The notes under the pieces are model-generated. The model ran no database searches and was not told the DNA's origin. It was given only the letters and a program-made list of their open reading frames with translations. The position numbers were made by a program, and so were the translations under genes. Positions 55,085 to 63,563 of a stretch of DNA of 64,000 nucleotides are shown here, in pieces (the first letter of the stretch is position 1; every line of letters starts with the position of its first letter). The stretch is from Coriobacteriia bacterium (GTDB taxonomy: Bacteria > Actinomycetota > Coriobacteriia > Anaerosomatales > Anaerosomataceae), in NCBI GenBank assembly GCA_030652115.1, contig JAUSBK010000011.1, forward strand, positions 1-64,000, read 5' to 3'.

Positions 55085-56338
55085 ATGATGTTGAAGCTCA
55101 CTCCCGCCAGCAAGCCCGCGCCGTCATTCGGCCGCTTCGTCTTCTCCCTGGCGCTCGTCCTCGCGCTGGTGGCTCCGGGCGTTGCGCTCGGCGCCTATCC
55201 CGGCGCGGAGGGCTACTTCCCGCCCGGCTACGATCCGGCCAACTATGCGCCCAACTACAACCCGTACATCATCATCTCGGACGACAACTGGCGCGCCGCC
55301 ACGTCGATGTCCGAGGCCGACATCCAGGCCTTCCTCGAGGTCAACAACAGCGTGCTCAAGGACTACTACTGTGCCGAGGGCGGACCGAACGGGGCGCACA
55401 GCCCCGTCGTCAAGCGCGCTTCCACGATCATCGCCGAGGCTGCCCTGTACTGGAACGTCACGCCGAAGCTCATCCTGGCGACCCTCGAGAAGGAGCAGTC
55501 GCTCATCACGCAGGCCTGGCATACGGGCACGTACGACGGGCCCTACCCGATGCCGGCGGGAACCACGCACAGCACGTGGTACCACATCATCAACGCGATG
55601 GGCGTCGGCTGCTATCCAGGCTCGCCGGACACGCACCCCGGATTTGGCGATCAGGTCTGGACCGGCACCCAGAAGCTCGGCTCGGCGCCCACCGATACGA
55701 GCTCTCCGTACTACTGGACGCCGGGCAAAGTGAAGAACGTCTACAGCTATCCGAGCGCGGCGCGCGTCGACATCGTGCCGATGAATCAGCCTACCTGGAA
55801 CGCGTACACGTACACGCCATACTTCCCGCAGATCAGCGTGTGGAACATCTACAGCCGGTTCTTCGGCGATCCGCTCGCGTATCCCGGCAAGGCGCCTATC
55901 TACCGCTTTTACAACGTGAAGAACGGCAGCCACTTCTACACGACCTCGGAGGCCGAGCGGTACGCGGTCATCAGCAAGTGGTCGTCCACGTATCGCTTCG
56001 AAGGCGCGGCCTACTCCATCAACACCACATCGCCGGTGATGACTCAGCCGCTCTACCGCTTCTACAACAAGACCAACGGCACGCACTTCTACACGGCGTC
56101 GCTCGACGAGGCCAACTTCGTGATGGCCAACTGGTCACGCACCTACGCATATGAGGGACCGGCGTACTTCGTGTCGCTGAACGCTGCAGACTGCGTCCCT
56201 GTCTACCGCTTCTACAACGTGCGTAGCAAGAGCCACTTCTACACGATCTCGCTGCAGGAGGCGGATATGGTGATCGCCACCTGGTCGAACGTCTACGCGT
56301 ACGAAGGCGTCGCGTACTTCGTGGCGCTCGGCAATTAG
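55085..56338 (+). CDS. Secreted lysozyme-like protein with three C-terminal DUF5648-like repeats (paralogue)
   Basis: The 417-residue paralogue of the upstream gene has a signal peptide (about 1-37), a proline/tyrosine-rich linker (YFPPGYDPANYAPNYNP), a lysozyme-like domain with TPKLILATLEKEQSLIT, and three repeats from about residue 270 to the end. Shared ISDD and EADIQAFLE segments confirm the duplication. ATG 55085 follows GGAGG by 7 nt; an ATG 12 codons upstream lacks a ribosome site. Likely exported to the envelope. Confidence 0.88.
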   Translation: MMLKLTPASKPAPSFGRFVFSLALVLALVAPGVALGAYPGAEGYFPPGYDPANYAPNYNPYIIISDDNWRAATSMSEADIQAFLEVNNSVLKDYYCAEGGPNGAHSPVVKRASTIIAEAALYWNVTPKLILATLEKEQSLITQAWHTGTYDGPYPMPAGTTHSTWYHIINAMGVGCYPGSPDTHPGFGDQVWTGTQKLGSAPTDTSSPYYWTPGKVKNVYSYPSAARVDIVPMNQPTWNAYTYTPYFPQISVWNIYSRFFGDPLAYPGKAPIYRFYNVKNGSHFYTTSEAERYAVISKWSSTYRFEGAAYSINTTSPVMTQPLYRFYNKTNGTHFYTASLDEANFVMANWSRTYAYEGPAYFVSLNAADCVPVYRFYNVRSKSHFYTISLQEADMVIATWSNVYAYEGVAYFVALGN

Positions 56339-56342
56339 CACG

Positions 56343-56361
56343 GCCCCGGCGTGGCCGGGGC
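56343..56361 (+). terminator. Hairpin after secreted gene 2
   Basis: GCCCCGGC (56343-56350), loop GTG, GCCGGGGC (56354-56361), directly after the stop. Confidence 0.65.
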
Positions 56362-56386
56362 GCTTCCGAGGACCTCAGATACGGGC

Positions 56387-56420
56387 GCAGGGCGGGACCG
56401 GTGATCCGGTCCCGCCCTGC
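56387..56420. terminator. 15-bp terminator between convergent genes
   Basis: GCAGGGCGGGACCGG (56387-56401), loop TGAT, CCGGTCCCGCCCTGC (56406-56420). Perfect; it lies between the rightward secreted gene and the leftward SHOCT gene. Confidence 0.8.
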
Positions 56421-56451
56421 TCGCGAGGGAGGGAAGGGTAGGGAGGGGGGT

Positions 56452-56787
56452 CTACCCTTGAGGGGCTGTGGTCGCCTGGCCGTTCAGGGCCGCGACGATG
56501 GCGGTGTACTGATCCGGGTCGATCTCGCCGCGGGCCAGTCGCTCACGAGCGATGGCGAGCGCGGCATCCTCGGAGAGGATGGTCGGCTGCGCTGAGGGAA
56601 CGGCCGCCGAACCGCTCGGCGACTTGCGGGCGATGGCCCAGATGATGACTGCCACGACGACCGCCGCGATCACGACGAATCCGATGAGCGCCGCGATGCC
56701 GAACCCGCCGAAGCTGTTCATGCCGAGCGGAGCTCCGCCCATCATGCGCTGTCCGCCTGCGATCGCCTCGCCGTACTGAGTGAACAT
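56452..56787 (-). CDS. SHOCT-domain membrane protein
   Basis: The 111-residue protein has one membrane helix (about 31-52; IAALIGFVVIAAVVVAVIIW) and a C-terminal SHOCT domain (about 75-100; AIARERLARGEIDPDQYTAI), a short helical module found on many small bacterial membrane proteins. Glycine- and methionine-rich N-terminus. The specific role is unknown. AAAGGAG precedes the ATG at 56787. Confidence 0.85.
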   Translation of the reverse strand: MFTQYGEAIAGGQRMMGGAPLGMNSFGGFGIAALIGFVVIAAVVVAVIIWAIARKSPSGSAAVPSAQPTILSEDAALAIARERLARGEIDPDQYTAIVAALNGQATTAPQG

Positions 56788-56899
56788 GGTGTGTCTCCTT
56801 TCGTGGGCACGTCAGGAGTATCTCCAGCCCGTGTGCGCTCGCTGTGCGACGCGCGTGGAGATGTCGTGGAGGTCGGTGGCTCGACTTAGAGCGTGTCGC

Positions 56900-57898
56900 T
56901 CAGGAGCCGGACGCATCCACTTCGGCGGCGGCGGACTCGGCCTCCGGTACCGGCGCGGACAGCACGCCGGGGCGGGAGGGAGCGCTCGTCGTAAGCGCGA
57001 CGCCGGCCACGATGATCGCCATGCCTGCCAGCACCCATCCGTCGATCGGCTCAGGCGGCACGAGCCCGATGCGACCCGCCACCCATCCAAGGAAGACAGC
57101 GATGACGGGGTTCACGTACGCGTACGTCATCACCTTCGAGGCAGGCGCGTGCCGCAGGAGCCACACGAATGCGGTGAACGCGATACAGCTGCCGAAGATG
57201 ATGAGGTATGCCAGCGCGAGCGCGCCCGATGTGCTCAGCGTGAACGCGGGCCACTCGCCCTTGACGGTGCCGATCACGAGCAGGACCGCGCCCGCGGTGA
57301 GCATCTCGTAGCCGGTCGCCACGAGGGCATCGGACTTGATCGGGCGTCGCTTGGAGAGGATGGAACCCGCCGACCACAGCCAGGTGCCGACGATCTGGGT
57401 TGCGACTCCGATCAGCTCACGCGGCGTGCCGGCTATCCCCGTGAGACGCGGCGCCATGAGCACGCCAAGGCCCGCGAAGCCGACCACGAGCCCCACGTAT
57501 CCGCGCGCCGACGGGCGATCCATCCCGGGGATCATCGACTCGGCGAGCGCGACCCACAGAGGGAGCAGTGCCACGATCAGCGCGGCGAGCCCCGAGGGTA
57601 TGGAGCGCTCCGAGAGGAAGGTCGAGTACATACCCCCGACGAGGAGCAGGATGCCGACGGTGGCGATGATGCGGTACTCATCGAAGGCGATCCGAAGGCG
57701 CGCGCCCCGCGCGCGGGCGAACGCGAGCAGCAGCAGACCGGCGGGTACGAGGCGCATGCCCGCGAACAGGGCCGGGGGCATGTCTGCCTCGAGCCCGATG
57801 CGGATGGCGAGGTACGTCGACCCCCACACCACGTAGAGCGCGGCGAACGCGGCGATGAGCTTTGCGCGATGGGACCACCGAAGGGGGTTGAGTGTCAC
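56900..57898 (-). CDS. EamA family (drug/metabolite) transporter
   Basis: Ten-helix DMT-superfamily exporter, 332 residues, with two EamA halves (about 12-145 and 160-300). The N-terminal YVVWGSTYLAIRIGL and the second-half YVNPVIAVFLGW motifs are typical of the RhtA/YedA group. The C-terminal tail is acidic and alanine-rich. The substrate is unknown. GTG 57898 follows GAGGAG. Confidence 0.9.
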   Translation of the reverse strand: MTLNPLRWSHRAKLIAAFAALYVVWGSTYLAIRIGLEADMPPALFAGMRLVPAGLLLLAFARARGARLRIAFDEYRIIATVGILLLVGGMYSTFLSERSIPSGLAALIVALLPLWVALAESMIPGMDRPSARGYVGLVVGFAGLGVLMAPRLTGIAGTPRELIGVATQIVGTWLWSAGSILSKRRPIKSDALVATGYEMLTAGAVLLVIGTVKGEWPAFTLSTSGALALAYLIIFGSCIAFTAFVWLLRHAPASKVMTYAYVNPVIAVFLGWVAGRIGLVPPEPIDGWVLAGMAIIVAGVALTTSAPSRPGVLSAPVPEAESAAAEVDASGS

Positions 57899-57978
57899 GC
57901 CGGCTCCTCGTCAGGACAGGTCATGCCAGGATACGCCCGGGTGCCTGCGTTCGGAAGCCTCGGGCACAACGGTTGCGC

Positions 57979-57984
57979 TACACT
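57979..57984 (+). promoter_or_regulatory. -10 element next to the Nudix start
   Basis: TACACT, 6 nt before the ATG at 57991, with no ribosome site between. Transcription would start at or just before the ATG, giving a leaderless message. No -35 is evident. Confidence 0.4.
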
Positions 57985-57990
57985 CGGCGC

Positions 57991-58419
57991 ATGTACGCCT
58001 ACCACTTTCCGAGACCCGCGCTCACCGCTGACACCGTCGCCATCCGCGGCGAGGCAGGCGCACGCGAGGTACTGCTCATCCTTCGCGGTCACGGCCCGTT
58101 CAAGGGCGAGTGGGCGCTCCCCGGCGGATTCGTAGACGAGTACGAGCAGGCCGAGGACGCGGCGCGCCGCGAGTTCGCCGAGGAGACCGGCGTGGTCTGG
58201 GACGGCGAGCTCACGATCGTCGGCGTCTTCGGCAAGCGCGGACGCGACCCGCGCGGCTGGACGGTCGCCACCGCGTGGCTCGCGCGCGTGGGCGACGCCG
58301 AGCTCTCACCCGTGGCCGGAGATGACGCCGCCGAGGTCTCCTGGCACCCCGTGGACGCGCTACCGCCCGTGGCGTTCGATCACCACGAGGTCATCGAGGC
58401 GGCGCTCAAGCTGCTCTAG
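57991..58419 (+). CDS. Nudix hydrolase
   Basis: Nucleoside-diphosphate-linked substrate hydrolase, 142 residues. The Nudix box begins GGFVDEYEQAEDAARREFAE and continues ETG, matching GX5EX7REUXEEXGU. The N-terminal HFPRPALTADTVAI start resembles ADP-ribose/ADP-sugar pyrophosphatase-type members, but the substrate cannot be set. Convergent with secreted gene 3, 6 nt between stops. Confidence 0.9.
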   Translation: MYAYHFPRPALTADTVAIRGEAGAREVLLILRGHGPFKGEWALPGGFVDEYEQAEDAARREFAEETGVVWDGELTIVGVFGKRGRDPRGWTVATAWLARVGDAELSPVAGDDAAEVSWHPVDALPPVAFDHHEVIEAALKLL

Positions 58420-58425
58420 CGCGCG

Positions 58426-59301
58426 CTACAGGCCGAGGTAGAAAGCCGGACCCTCGAGGCGGTAGACGTTCGACCATTGCAGTATCACTGCGTTCGCCTC
58501 GTCGAGCGACGCCGTGAAGAAGTGGCTTCCGTTCCGCATGTTGTAGAAGCGGTAGACCGCCGTCTTGCCCGCCTCGACAGCGGGCGTCACCTTGTACGTC
58601 TCGCCCTCGTAGGTGAAGACGTTCGAGTACGCGGCGATCACGCGGTCGCGCTCGTCGGCCGATGCGGTGTAGAAGTGGCTCCCGTTGCGACGGTTGTAGA
58701 AACGGTAGAGCGGCTGGGTGTTCTTCGACGCCCTCGTGTAGTACGCGATCCCTTCGTAGCTGAACACGTTCGCGTAGTTCGCCAGTACCGAGTTCGCCTC
58801 GTCGAGCGACGGGGTGTAGAAGTGCGTGCCTGTGCGGACGTTGTAGAAGCGGTAGATGGAGACGAGGGGCTCCGGCAGGACCGACCAGCTGAGGGTGGTG
58901 TTGGCAGTGCCCTCGGAAGCGTAGACCTCGATGTAGTAGGTGCCCGCTGTGGGGGCGGTGTAGGTGATCGTCTCGGGATAGTAGGCGGGGAGCGCCGATT
59001 TGGCGACTGCGGACGCGTGGTTCGGGACGCCCGCTGGCGTGCCGGGGCCATACAGATACAGGTCGAAGTCGCTGAGCGGTTCGCTCGATGCGAGGCTCAA
59101 CACAAGCGTCTCTGCGACGCCGAGCTGGACGTAGTAGACGTCACGCGCATCGGTCGTCGCGTCAAGCGAGCCCGCGATCGGAGAGGCTGACAGGGCGTCA
59201 CCCGGTAGGGAGTCGTCGGTGGCCGCAAAGGCTGCCGGGACCGTCGCCAGGACGAAGAGCGTTGCGAGGAGGAGGACGGTCCACGGAGTACTGCGCGTCA
59301 T
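58426..59301 (-). CDS. Secreted PPC-domain protein with three C-terminal DUF5648-like repeats
   Basis: The 291-residue protein has a signal peptide (about 1-27), a bacterial pre-peptidase-C-like beta domain (about 30-140; DVYYVQLGVAETLVLSL, FDLYLYGPG, GTYYIEVYA), and three repeats from about residue 145 to the end (YRFYNVRTGTHFYTPS, YRFYNRRNGSHFYTAS, YRFYNMRNGSHFFTAS). ATG 59301 is chosen because AAAGG lies 7 nt upstream; an in-frame ATG at 59316 is an alternative. Function unknown; extracellular. Confidence 0.87.
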   Translation of the reverse strand: MTRSTPWTVLLLATLFVLATVPAAFAATDDSLPGDALSASPIAGSLDATTDARDVYYVQLGVAETLVLSLASSEPLSDFDLYLYGPGTPAGVPNHASAVAKSALPAYYPETITYTAPTAGTYYIEVYASEGTANTTLSWSVLPEPLVSIYRFYNVRTGTHFYTPSLDEANSVLANYANVFSYEGIAYYTRASKNTQPLYRFYNRRNGSHFYTASADERDRVIAAYSNVFTYEGETYKVTPAVEAGKTAVYRFYNMRNGSHFFTASLDEANAVILQWSNVYRLEGPAFYLGL

Positions 59302-59354
59302 CGGCGGGCCTTTCATCGGCGTGGGTCTGCGGCGTACGAGCGCTGCTCCTCGTA

Positions 59355-59383
59355 ATCCTAGGGGGTCAGGGCGATACGGGCAA
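59355..59383 (-). promoter_or_regulatory. Promoter of secreted gene 3
   Basis: Leftward: -35 TTGCCC (59383-59378), 17-nt spacer, -10 TAGGAT (59360-59355), 53 nt before the start. Confidence 0.65.
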
Positions 59384-59426
59384 CGCGCGGGTCGTGCGAG
59401 ACCAGCGCCAAACGCAACTGGCGACG

Positions 59427-60782
59427 CTACTGGCCGATCCAGAACGCGGCCCCTTCGAAGCGGTACACGCTCGGCCAGGTTGCGATAACCATGTCCGCCT
59501 CTTCTGCCGAGGCGGTGTAGAAGTGGCTGCCGTTGCGCAGGTTGTAGAAGCGATAGACCGGCGAGCTGCCTGCCACCGGCGCCGGGTTCACGGCGTAGGT
59601 CTGACCGTCGAGGGTGTAGGTGGCCGAATAGCGCAGCAGGATGGTGTTCGCTTCGTCAAGGCTTGCTGTGTAGAAGTGGCTCTTGCTCACCCGGTTGTAG
59701 AAGCGGTAGAGCGGCTGTGTGTTGTTGGCGGGATTCGTATAGTACGCAACGCCTTCGTACCGGAACACGTTCGACCAGGTGGCGAGGACCATGTTCGCCT
59801 CGTCGAGCGACGGCGTGAAGAAGTGCGTGTTGTTGGTGAAGTTGTAGAAGCGGTAGACGGGCGAGGAGACCTTCCAGGAGAGGTACGCTTCGCCCTGCTC
59901 GTGAGTTGCGGCGAACTCGTAGATGTCCACGTAGTAGTAGCCGGACGAAGGGACGCCGTATGTGATGGTCTTGGGGAAGATGGTGCCTTCCGCGCCCGCG
60001 ATAGCCGCCTCGTCCCAGACGTTCGCGGTGCCGGGTGCGTAGAGATAGAGGTTCGGGTAGAAGCCCGCGGTGAACGTGCTGCCGCGTGTGAGCGAGAGGG
60101 TGAGAACGTCTCCGGCGTTGAGCCAGACGCGGTAGACGTCGTCCCAGTCGCTGTAGGAGTCGAGCCAGGTCTGGACTCGCGTGGGCGGGATGGGAACCGC
60201 CGGGACGTTGTCGTCCGGCGACTCGAACAGGCCGTACAGCTCGTAGGTGCCCGATCCCGAGACGGCCTGCACCCCGATCGACCAGATGCCTGCCACATTG
60301 GCGATGCCCGAGATCCACTCATCGGCGCCGAGGTCGTTGCCGTCATCGTCTTGGGCCGGAAGCCCGGCGGGGTCGTAGAGGAACAGGTCGAAGTTCGCGT
60401 CCACATCGGGTCCGTAGAGCTCGAAGTCGACCGCTTCTCCAGCTTCAAGGTAGATGGTGAAGTAGTTCCAATTGATGCCGGCCGTATCGACGGTGCCAAT
60501 GATCGGTTCCTGCCACGCGTCGATCCACTGCACGGGGTCGCCCGGGAAGGTATCCGCTGCCAGCGCGCTGATATCGCCGGAGGTCTGAGGCAGTGGCTTG
60601 CCTGACGGTGGCGTACCACCGGTGGGCGTGAACGAGGAGCCCGTCGGCGGGGCTGTCACGTCGATGCCGAGATCGAGGGATGGAGCGGTCCGGACCGGTC
60701 TCGCGAGTGCGGCCGAGGGTGCGATCGCGACGGCTACGATGAGCGCGACTGCACACGCGGTGCTGAGCATCTTGCGATTCAT
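59427..60782 (-). CDS. Secreted protein with two PPC-like domains and three DUF5648-like repeats
   Basis: The 451-residue protein has a signal peptide (about 1-27; ALIVAVAIAPSAALA), a proline-rich linker, two pre-peptidase-like beta domains (about 75-175 with FDLFLYDPAG; about 180-300 with YLYAPGTANVWDE), and three repeats from about 305 to the end (YEGAAFWIGQ). Start ATG 60782 is about 8 nt from AGGG; ATG 60791 is an alternative. The last repeats are very close to those of the gene at the right edge (NTQPLYRFYN, LDGQTYAVNPAPV), indicating recent duplication. Confidence 0.87.
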   Translation of the reverse strand: MNRKMLSTACAVALIVAVAIAPSAALARPVRTAPSLDLGIDVTAPPTGSSFTPTGGTPPSGKPLPQTSGDISALAADTFPGDPVQWIDAWQEPIIGTVDTAGINWNYFTIYLEAGEAVDFELYGPDVDANFDLFLYDPAGLPAQDDDGNDLGADEWISGIANVAGIWSIGVQAVSGSGTYELYGLFESPDDNVPAVPIPPTRVQTWLDSYSDWDDVYRVWLNAGDVLTLSLTRGSTFTAGFYPNLYLYAPGTANVWDEAAIAGAEGTIFPKTITYGVPSSGYYYVDIYEFAATHEQGEAYLSWKVSSPVYRFYNFTNNTHFFTPSLDEANMVLATWSNVFRYEGVAYYTNPANNTQPLYRFYNRVSKSHFYTASLDEANTILLRYSATYTLDGQTYAVNPAPVAGSSPVYRFYNLRNGSHFYTASAEEADMVIATWPSVYRFEGAAFWIGQ

Positions 60783-60840
60783 GTTGCACATCCCTAGCTC
60801 AGGCAGCGATCGGTCGGTCGCCGGGGGCTGAGCGCACGAT

Positions 60841-60867
60841 CGCGACCGAATCCCATCATAGGTCGCG
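60841..60867 (-). promoter_or_regulatory. -10 element inside an inverted repeat, secreted gene 4
   Basis: Leftward -10 TATGAT (60860-60855) lies between the arms CGCGACC (60841-60847) and GGTCGCG (60861-60867). The 7-bp palindrome around the -10 is a candidate repressor site. The start codon is about 60 nt downstream. Confidence 0.45.
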
Positions 60868-60888
60868 GCACGGCATATCGCCAGACAC

Positions 60889-60924
60889 ACCAGGGCCCGT
60901 ACGGCGAACCGTACAGGCCCTGGT
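60889..60924 (-). terminator. Terminator of secreted gene 5
   Basis: ACCAGGGCC (60889-60897) with GGCCCTGGT (60916-60924), enclosing GTACGG-CGAA-CCGTAC with one mismatch between the two stems. It lies downstream of the stop at 60997 and of the repeat remnant. Confidence 0.75.
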
Positions 60925-60949
60925 CCCTTCGGTCAGCAGCGCTCGGACG

Positions 60950-60979
60950 CTACTGACCCAGGTAGTACGCGATGCCGTC
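60950..60979 (-). pseudogene. Remnant of a DUF5648-like repeat C-terminus
   Basis: On the leftward strand, 18 nt beyond the stop of the next gene upstream, ten codons read DGIAYYLGQ-stop. This matches the ends of complete repeats (EGEAYYLPM-stop, EGPAFYLGL-stop, EGPAFWIGQ-stop). It is in a different frame from the upstream gene and has no start. I infer a leftover tail of an older gene end displaced by recombination or deletion. Confidence 0.5.
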
Positions 60980-60996
60980 TATTGCAGACTGTGCCG

Positions 60997-63348
60997 CTAC
61001 ATCGGCAGGTAGTACGCCTCGCCCTCGTAGCGGAAGACATTCGGCCAGGTGGCGATGACCATGTCACGCTCGTCGGGACTTGCGGTGAAGAAGTGACTGC
61101 CGTTCTTCAAGTTGTAGAACCGGTAGACGGTTCCTCCGGCAACCGGCGTGTCCGACACGCTGTAGGCCGGGCCCTCAAACGTGTACACGTTCGACCACTT
61201 GGCGATCACGGTGTTCGCCTCCTCGAGGGAGACGGTGTAGAAGTGGCTGCCGGTCACCCTGTTGTAGAAGCGGTAGAGGGGCTTGGTGGCCTTGAGGCCG
61301 TCGTACTCGTAGCCCACGCCCTCGTACTTGTAGATGTCCGGCCACGTCTTGATGATGTTGATCTTCTCGTCGTAGGAGGCAGTGTAGAAGTGCGTGCCGT
61401 TCTTCATGTTGTAGAAGCGGTAGACCTTGGTGGTCTCGTACGAGTAGTTGGACATCACGCGTCCGTTGGAGGCGCACGCCCAGACGTACTCGCCGCCGAC
61501 GACCGAGATATCCGACATGTTCGTGTCCATGGCGGTGCCATAGGTCCAGGTGTTGCCGCTGTCGGTGGTGTACGCGACACTGCCGTCGGAGAGCGCCGCC
61601 CAGCCAGTGGTGCCGCTCGAGAACGACAGGGCGTTTACGCTGCCGTAGTCCATGAACTCGTTGCGCTTGGTGAGGTCGACGGGTACGAGAGCGCCCCATA
61701 CGGCGCCACCGTTGGTGGACTTGAGCATCGTCGTGTCGCCCGCTGCGAGGATCGTCCTGCGGGCCCCGCCGATGTACAGGGCGTTCGCGGCCGCGTAGTC
61801 GATCGCGTCCAGATCGAGGCTGCCGCCCGAACCGGTCGGGCCACCGGCGACCCAGTTGCCGCCGTTGGTGCCACCGTTGCTCGTCACGTAGACCGCGCCG
61901 TTGCGTCCTACTACGGCGCCGAGATCCGAGCCGAAGAAGTCCATGGCCATGAACGACTCAGTGCCAAGCGTAGTGGGGTTCCACGTGCCACCGCCGTTGT
62001 TCGTCCACAGCAGCCGCCCGTTACCACCGGCCGCCCAGCCGTGGGTCGCGTCGGTGAAGTAGACCGCGTTCAGCTCGTCGGTGACACCGCTCGTCTGCGG
62101 CGTCCACGAGGTCCCACCGTTGACGGTCTTGAGGATCCGGCCGTTGCCGCCGACCGCCCATCCGGTGTTGGCATCGAGGAAGTGAAGGTCGTACAGGATG
62201 CCGCCGGCGGGGGTGGGCGTGGAGACCCAGTCGATTCCGGCGTTGGTGGATTTCCAGACCCCGCTACCCGCGCACAGGTAGCCGGTGCGGAAGTCGAGGA
62301 ACTGGATCGATGTCAGGTAGTCACGGGGGGCCTTCTGAGCGCGGTGGCCCCAGGTTGAGCCGCCGTCTTCGGTGAAGGTGACCTGACCGCCGACCCCGAC
62401 GGCGAGCAGCTTCGTGCCGGACGAGCAGTCGATGCCCCAGATCGGCATGTCCTTGCCGTAGTCGGAGTCGTTGTAGACCTCGATGGATGGAACGGTGCCA
62501 TCGGTGACCTTGCCGATGTGGTCGGGCTGGCTGTTCATGCCGCCCAGCCACACGACGTTCGAGCCACCGCCCGCGCACTCCACGGCGTACCAGGAGGTGC
62601 CTGCGGTCACCGTGTTCCAGGTGGCGCCGCCGTCGTCGGTCTTCCAGGGGCTGCCGGTGCCCGATGCGATCCAGCCGATCTGCGGATCGTCAGGGTCGAA
62701 GGAGATGTCCTCGAAGGAGACGGCGTCGCCCTTGTCGATGTGCGTCGGCCAGCTGGCGCCGCCGTCGGTCGAGACGAAGATGTCGCCGTTGGCCGAGATG
62801 ACGAACCCCTTCGTAGCGCTCACGAAGTAGACCTCGGTGAAGTAGTAGTCGCCGAGGTCGACAAGCGCCCAGGTGGTGCCCCCGTTGGTGGTGCGGAGCA
62901 CGTCGCCGCCGGTCGTGCACGCCCATCCAAGGTTGCTGTCGCGGAAGAAGATGCCGTGAACATCATTGGCCGTGCCGCTGGTCTGCTGCTGATAAGAGGC
63001 CCCATCGGTCATCTTCAGGATGACGCCGCCCTGGCCTGCCGCCCAGCCGTGCGAAGAGTCGATGAATGAGACCGCGAAGAGGTCCGTCGAAACGGGGCAG
63101 CTCTTCTGCACCCAGCTGTTGCCTCCGTCATAGGTCTTGATCGTGGCTCCGTTGTTCCCCACGGCGTACGCCACTTCACCGTCGGCGCTCGCCATGCTCA
63201 CCGCGTTGAGCGTTTCCCCGCGCGGGAGGGGGTTGAGCCAGTGGAGATTCGTGTTGCACGCCGAGGCGATGCCCGGTGGCGACACCGCCACCATGGATGC
63301 CACCAGGATGCTGCACAGCAAAATCCGTGAGATCGCTGATCCCCGCAT
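60997..63348 (-). CDS. Secreted YCF48/BNR-type beta-propeller protein with three DUF5648-like repeats
   Basis: The 783-residue protein has a signal peptide (about 1-31; LLCSILVASMVAVSPPGIASA). About 600 residues of YCF48/sialidase-like propeller blades follow, with recurrent GWAxGxxGxILKTxxGGxxW patterns (for example GWAVGGNGRILKTVNGGTSW). Three repeats from about 638 to the end close it. YCF48 propellers in secreted proteins are usually binding scaffolds; no enzyme motif is seen. ATG 63348 follows GGAGGAGGG by 7 nt; a start ten codons upstream lacks one. Confidence 0.88.
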   Translation of the reverse strand: MRGSAISRILLCSILVASMVAVSPPGIASACNTNLHWLNPLPRGETLNAVSMASADGEVAYAVGNNGATIKTYDGGNSWVQKSCPVSTDLFAVSFIDSSHGWAAGQGGVILKMTDGASYQQQTSGTANDVHGIFFRDSNLGWACTTGGDVLRTTNGGTTWALVDLGDYYFTEVYFVSATKGFVISANGDIFVSTDGGASWPTHIDKGDAVSFEDISFDPDDPQIGWIASGTGSPWKTDDGGATWNTVTAGTSWYAVECAGGGSNVVWLGGMNSQPDHIGKVTDGTVPSIEVYNDSDYGKDMPIWGIDCSSGTKLLAVGVGGQVTFTEDGGSTWGHRAQKAPRDYLTSIQFLDFRTGYLCAGSGVWKSTNAGIDWVSTPTPAGGILYDLHFLDANTGWAVGGNGRILKTVNGGTSWTPQTSGVTDELNAVYFTDATHGWAAGGNGRLLWTNNGGGTWNPTTLGTESFMAMDFFGSDLGAVVGRNGAVYVTSNGGTNGGNWVAGGPTGSGGSLDLDAIDYAAANALYIGGARRTILAAGDTTMLKSTNGGAVWGALVPVDLTKRNEFMDYGSVNALSFSSGTTGWAALSDGSVAYTTDSGNTWTYGTAMDTNMSDISVVGGEYVWACASNGRVMSNYSYETTKVYRFYNMKNGTHFYTASYDEKINIIKTWPDIYKYEGVGYEYDGLKATKPLYRFYNRVTGSHFYTVSLEEANTVIAKWSNVYTFEGPAYSVSDTPVAGGTVYRFYNLKNGSHFFTASPDERDMVIATWPNVFRYEGEAYYLPM

Positions 63349-63506
63349 TGCCGAGCCCTCCTCCACGACATGGGCCAAGGCGGTCGCCTACGCGCGGCCC
63401 CTCATGAACACATCATCGGCTTACAGTGCACCACGACGCATCCCGAAGTGACAAACGGACGGGTTGTGAATCAGTCACGCCTCGCCGAGGAGCGGCAGGC
63501 CCAACG

Positions 63507-63535
63507 CGAAAGGCCGACGTTGTGTCGGCCTTTCG
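63507..63535 (-). terminator. Terminator of the right-edge secreted gene
   Basis: CGAAAGGCCGAC (63507-63518), loop GTTGT, GTCGGCCTTTCG (63524-63535), 12 bp perfect. On the leftward strand it ends CCTTTCG, close to a factor-independent terminator. Confidence 0.8.
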
Positions 63536-63563
63536 GAGGTGCGCGGCGTCTGGGGAGCGACCG

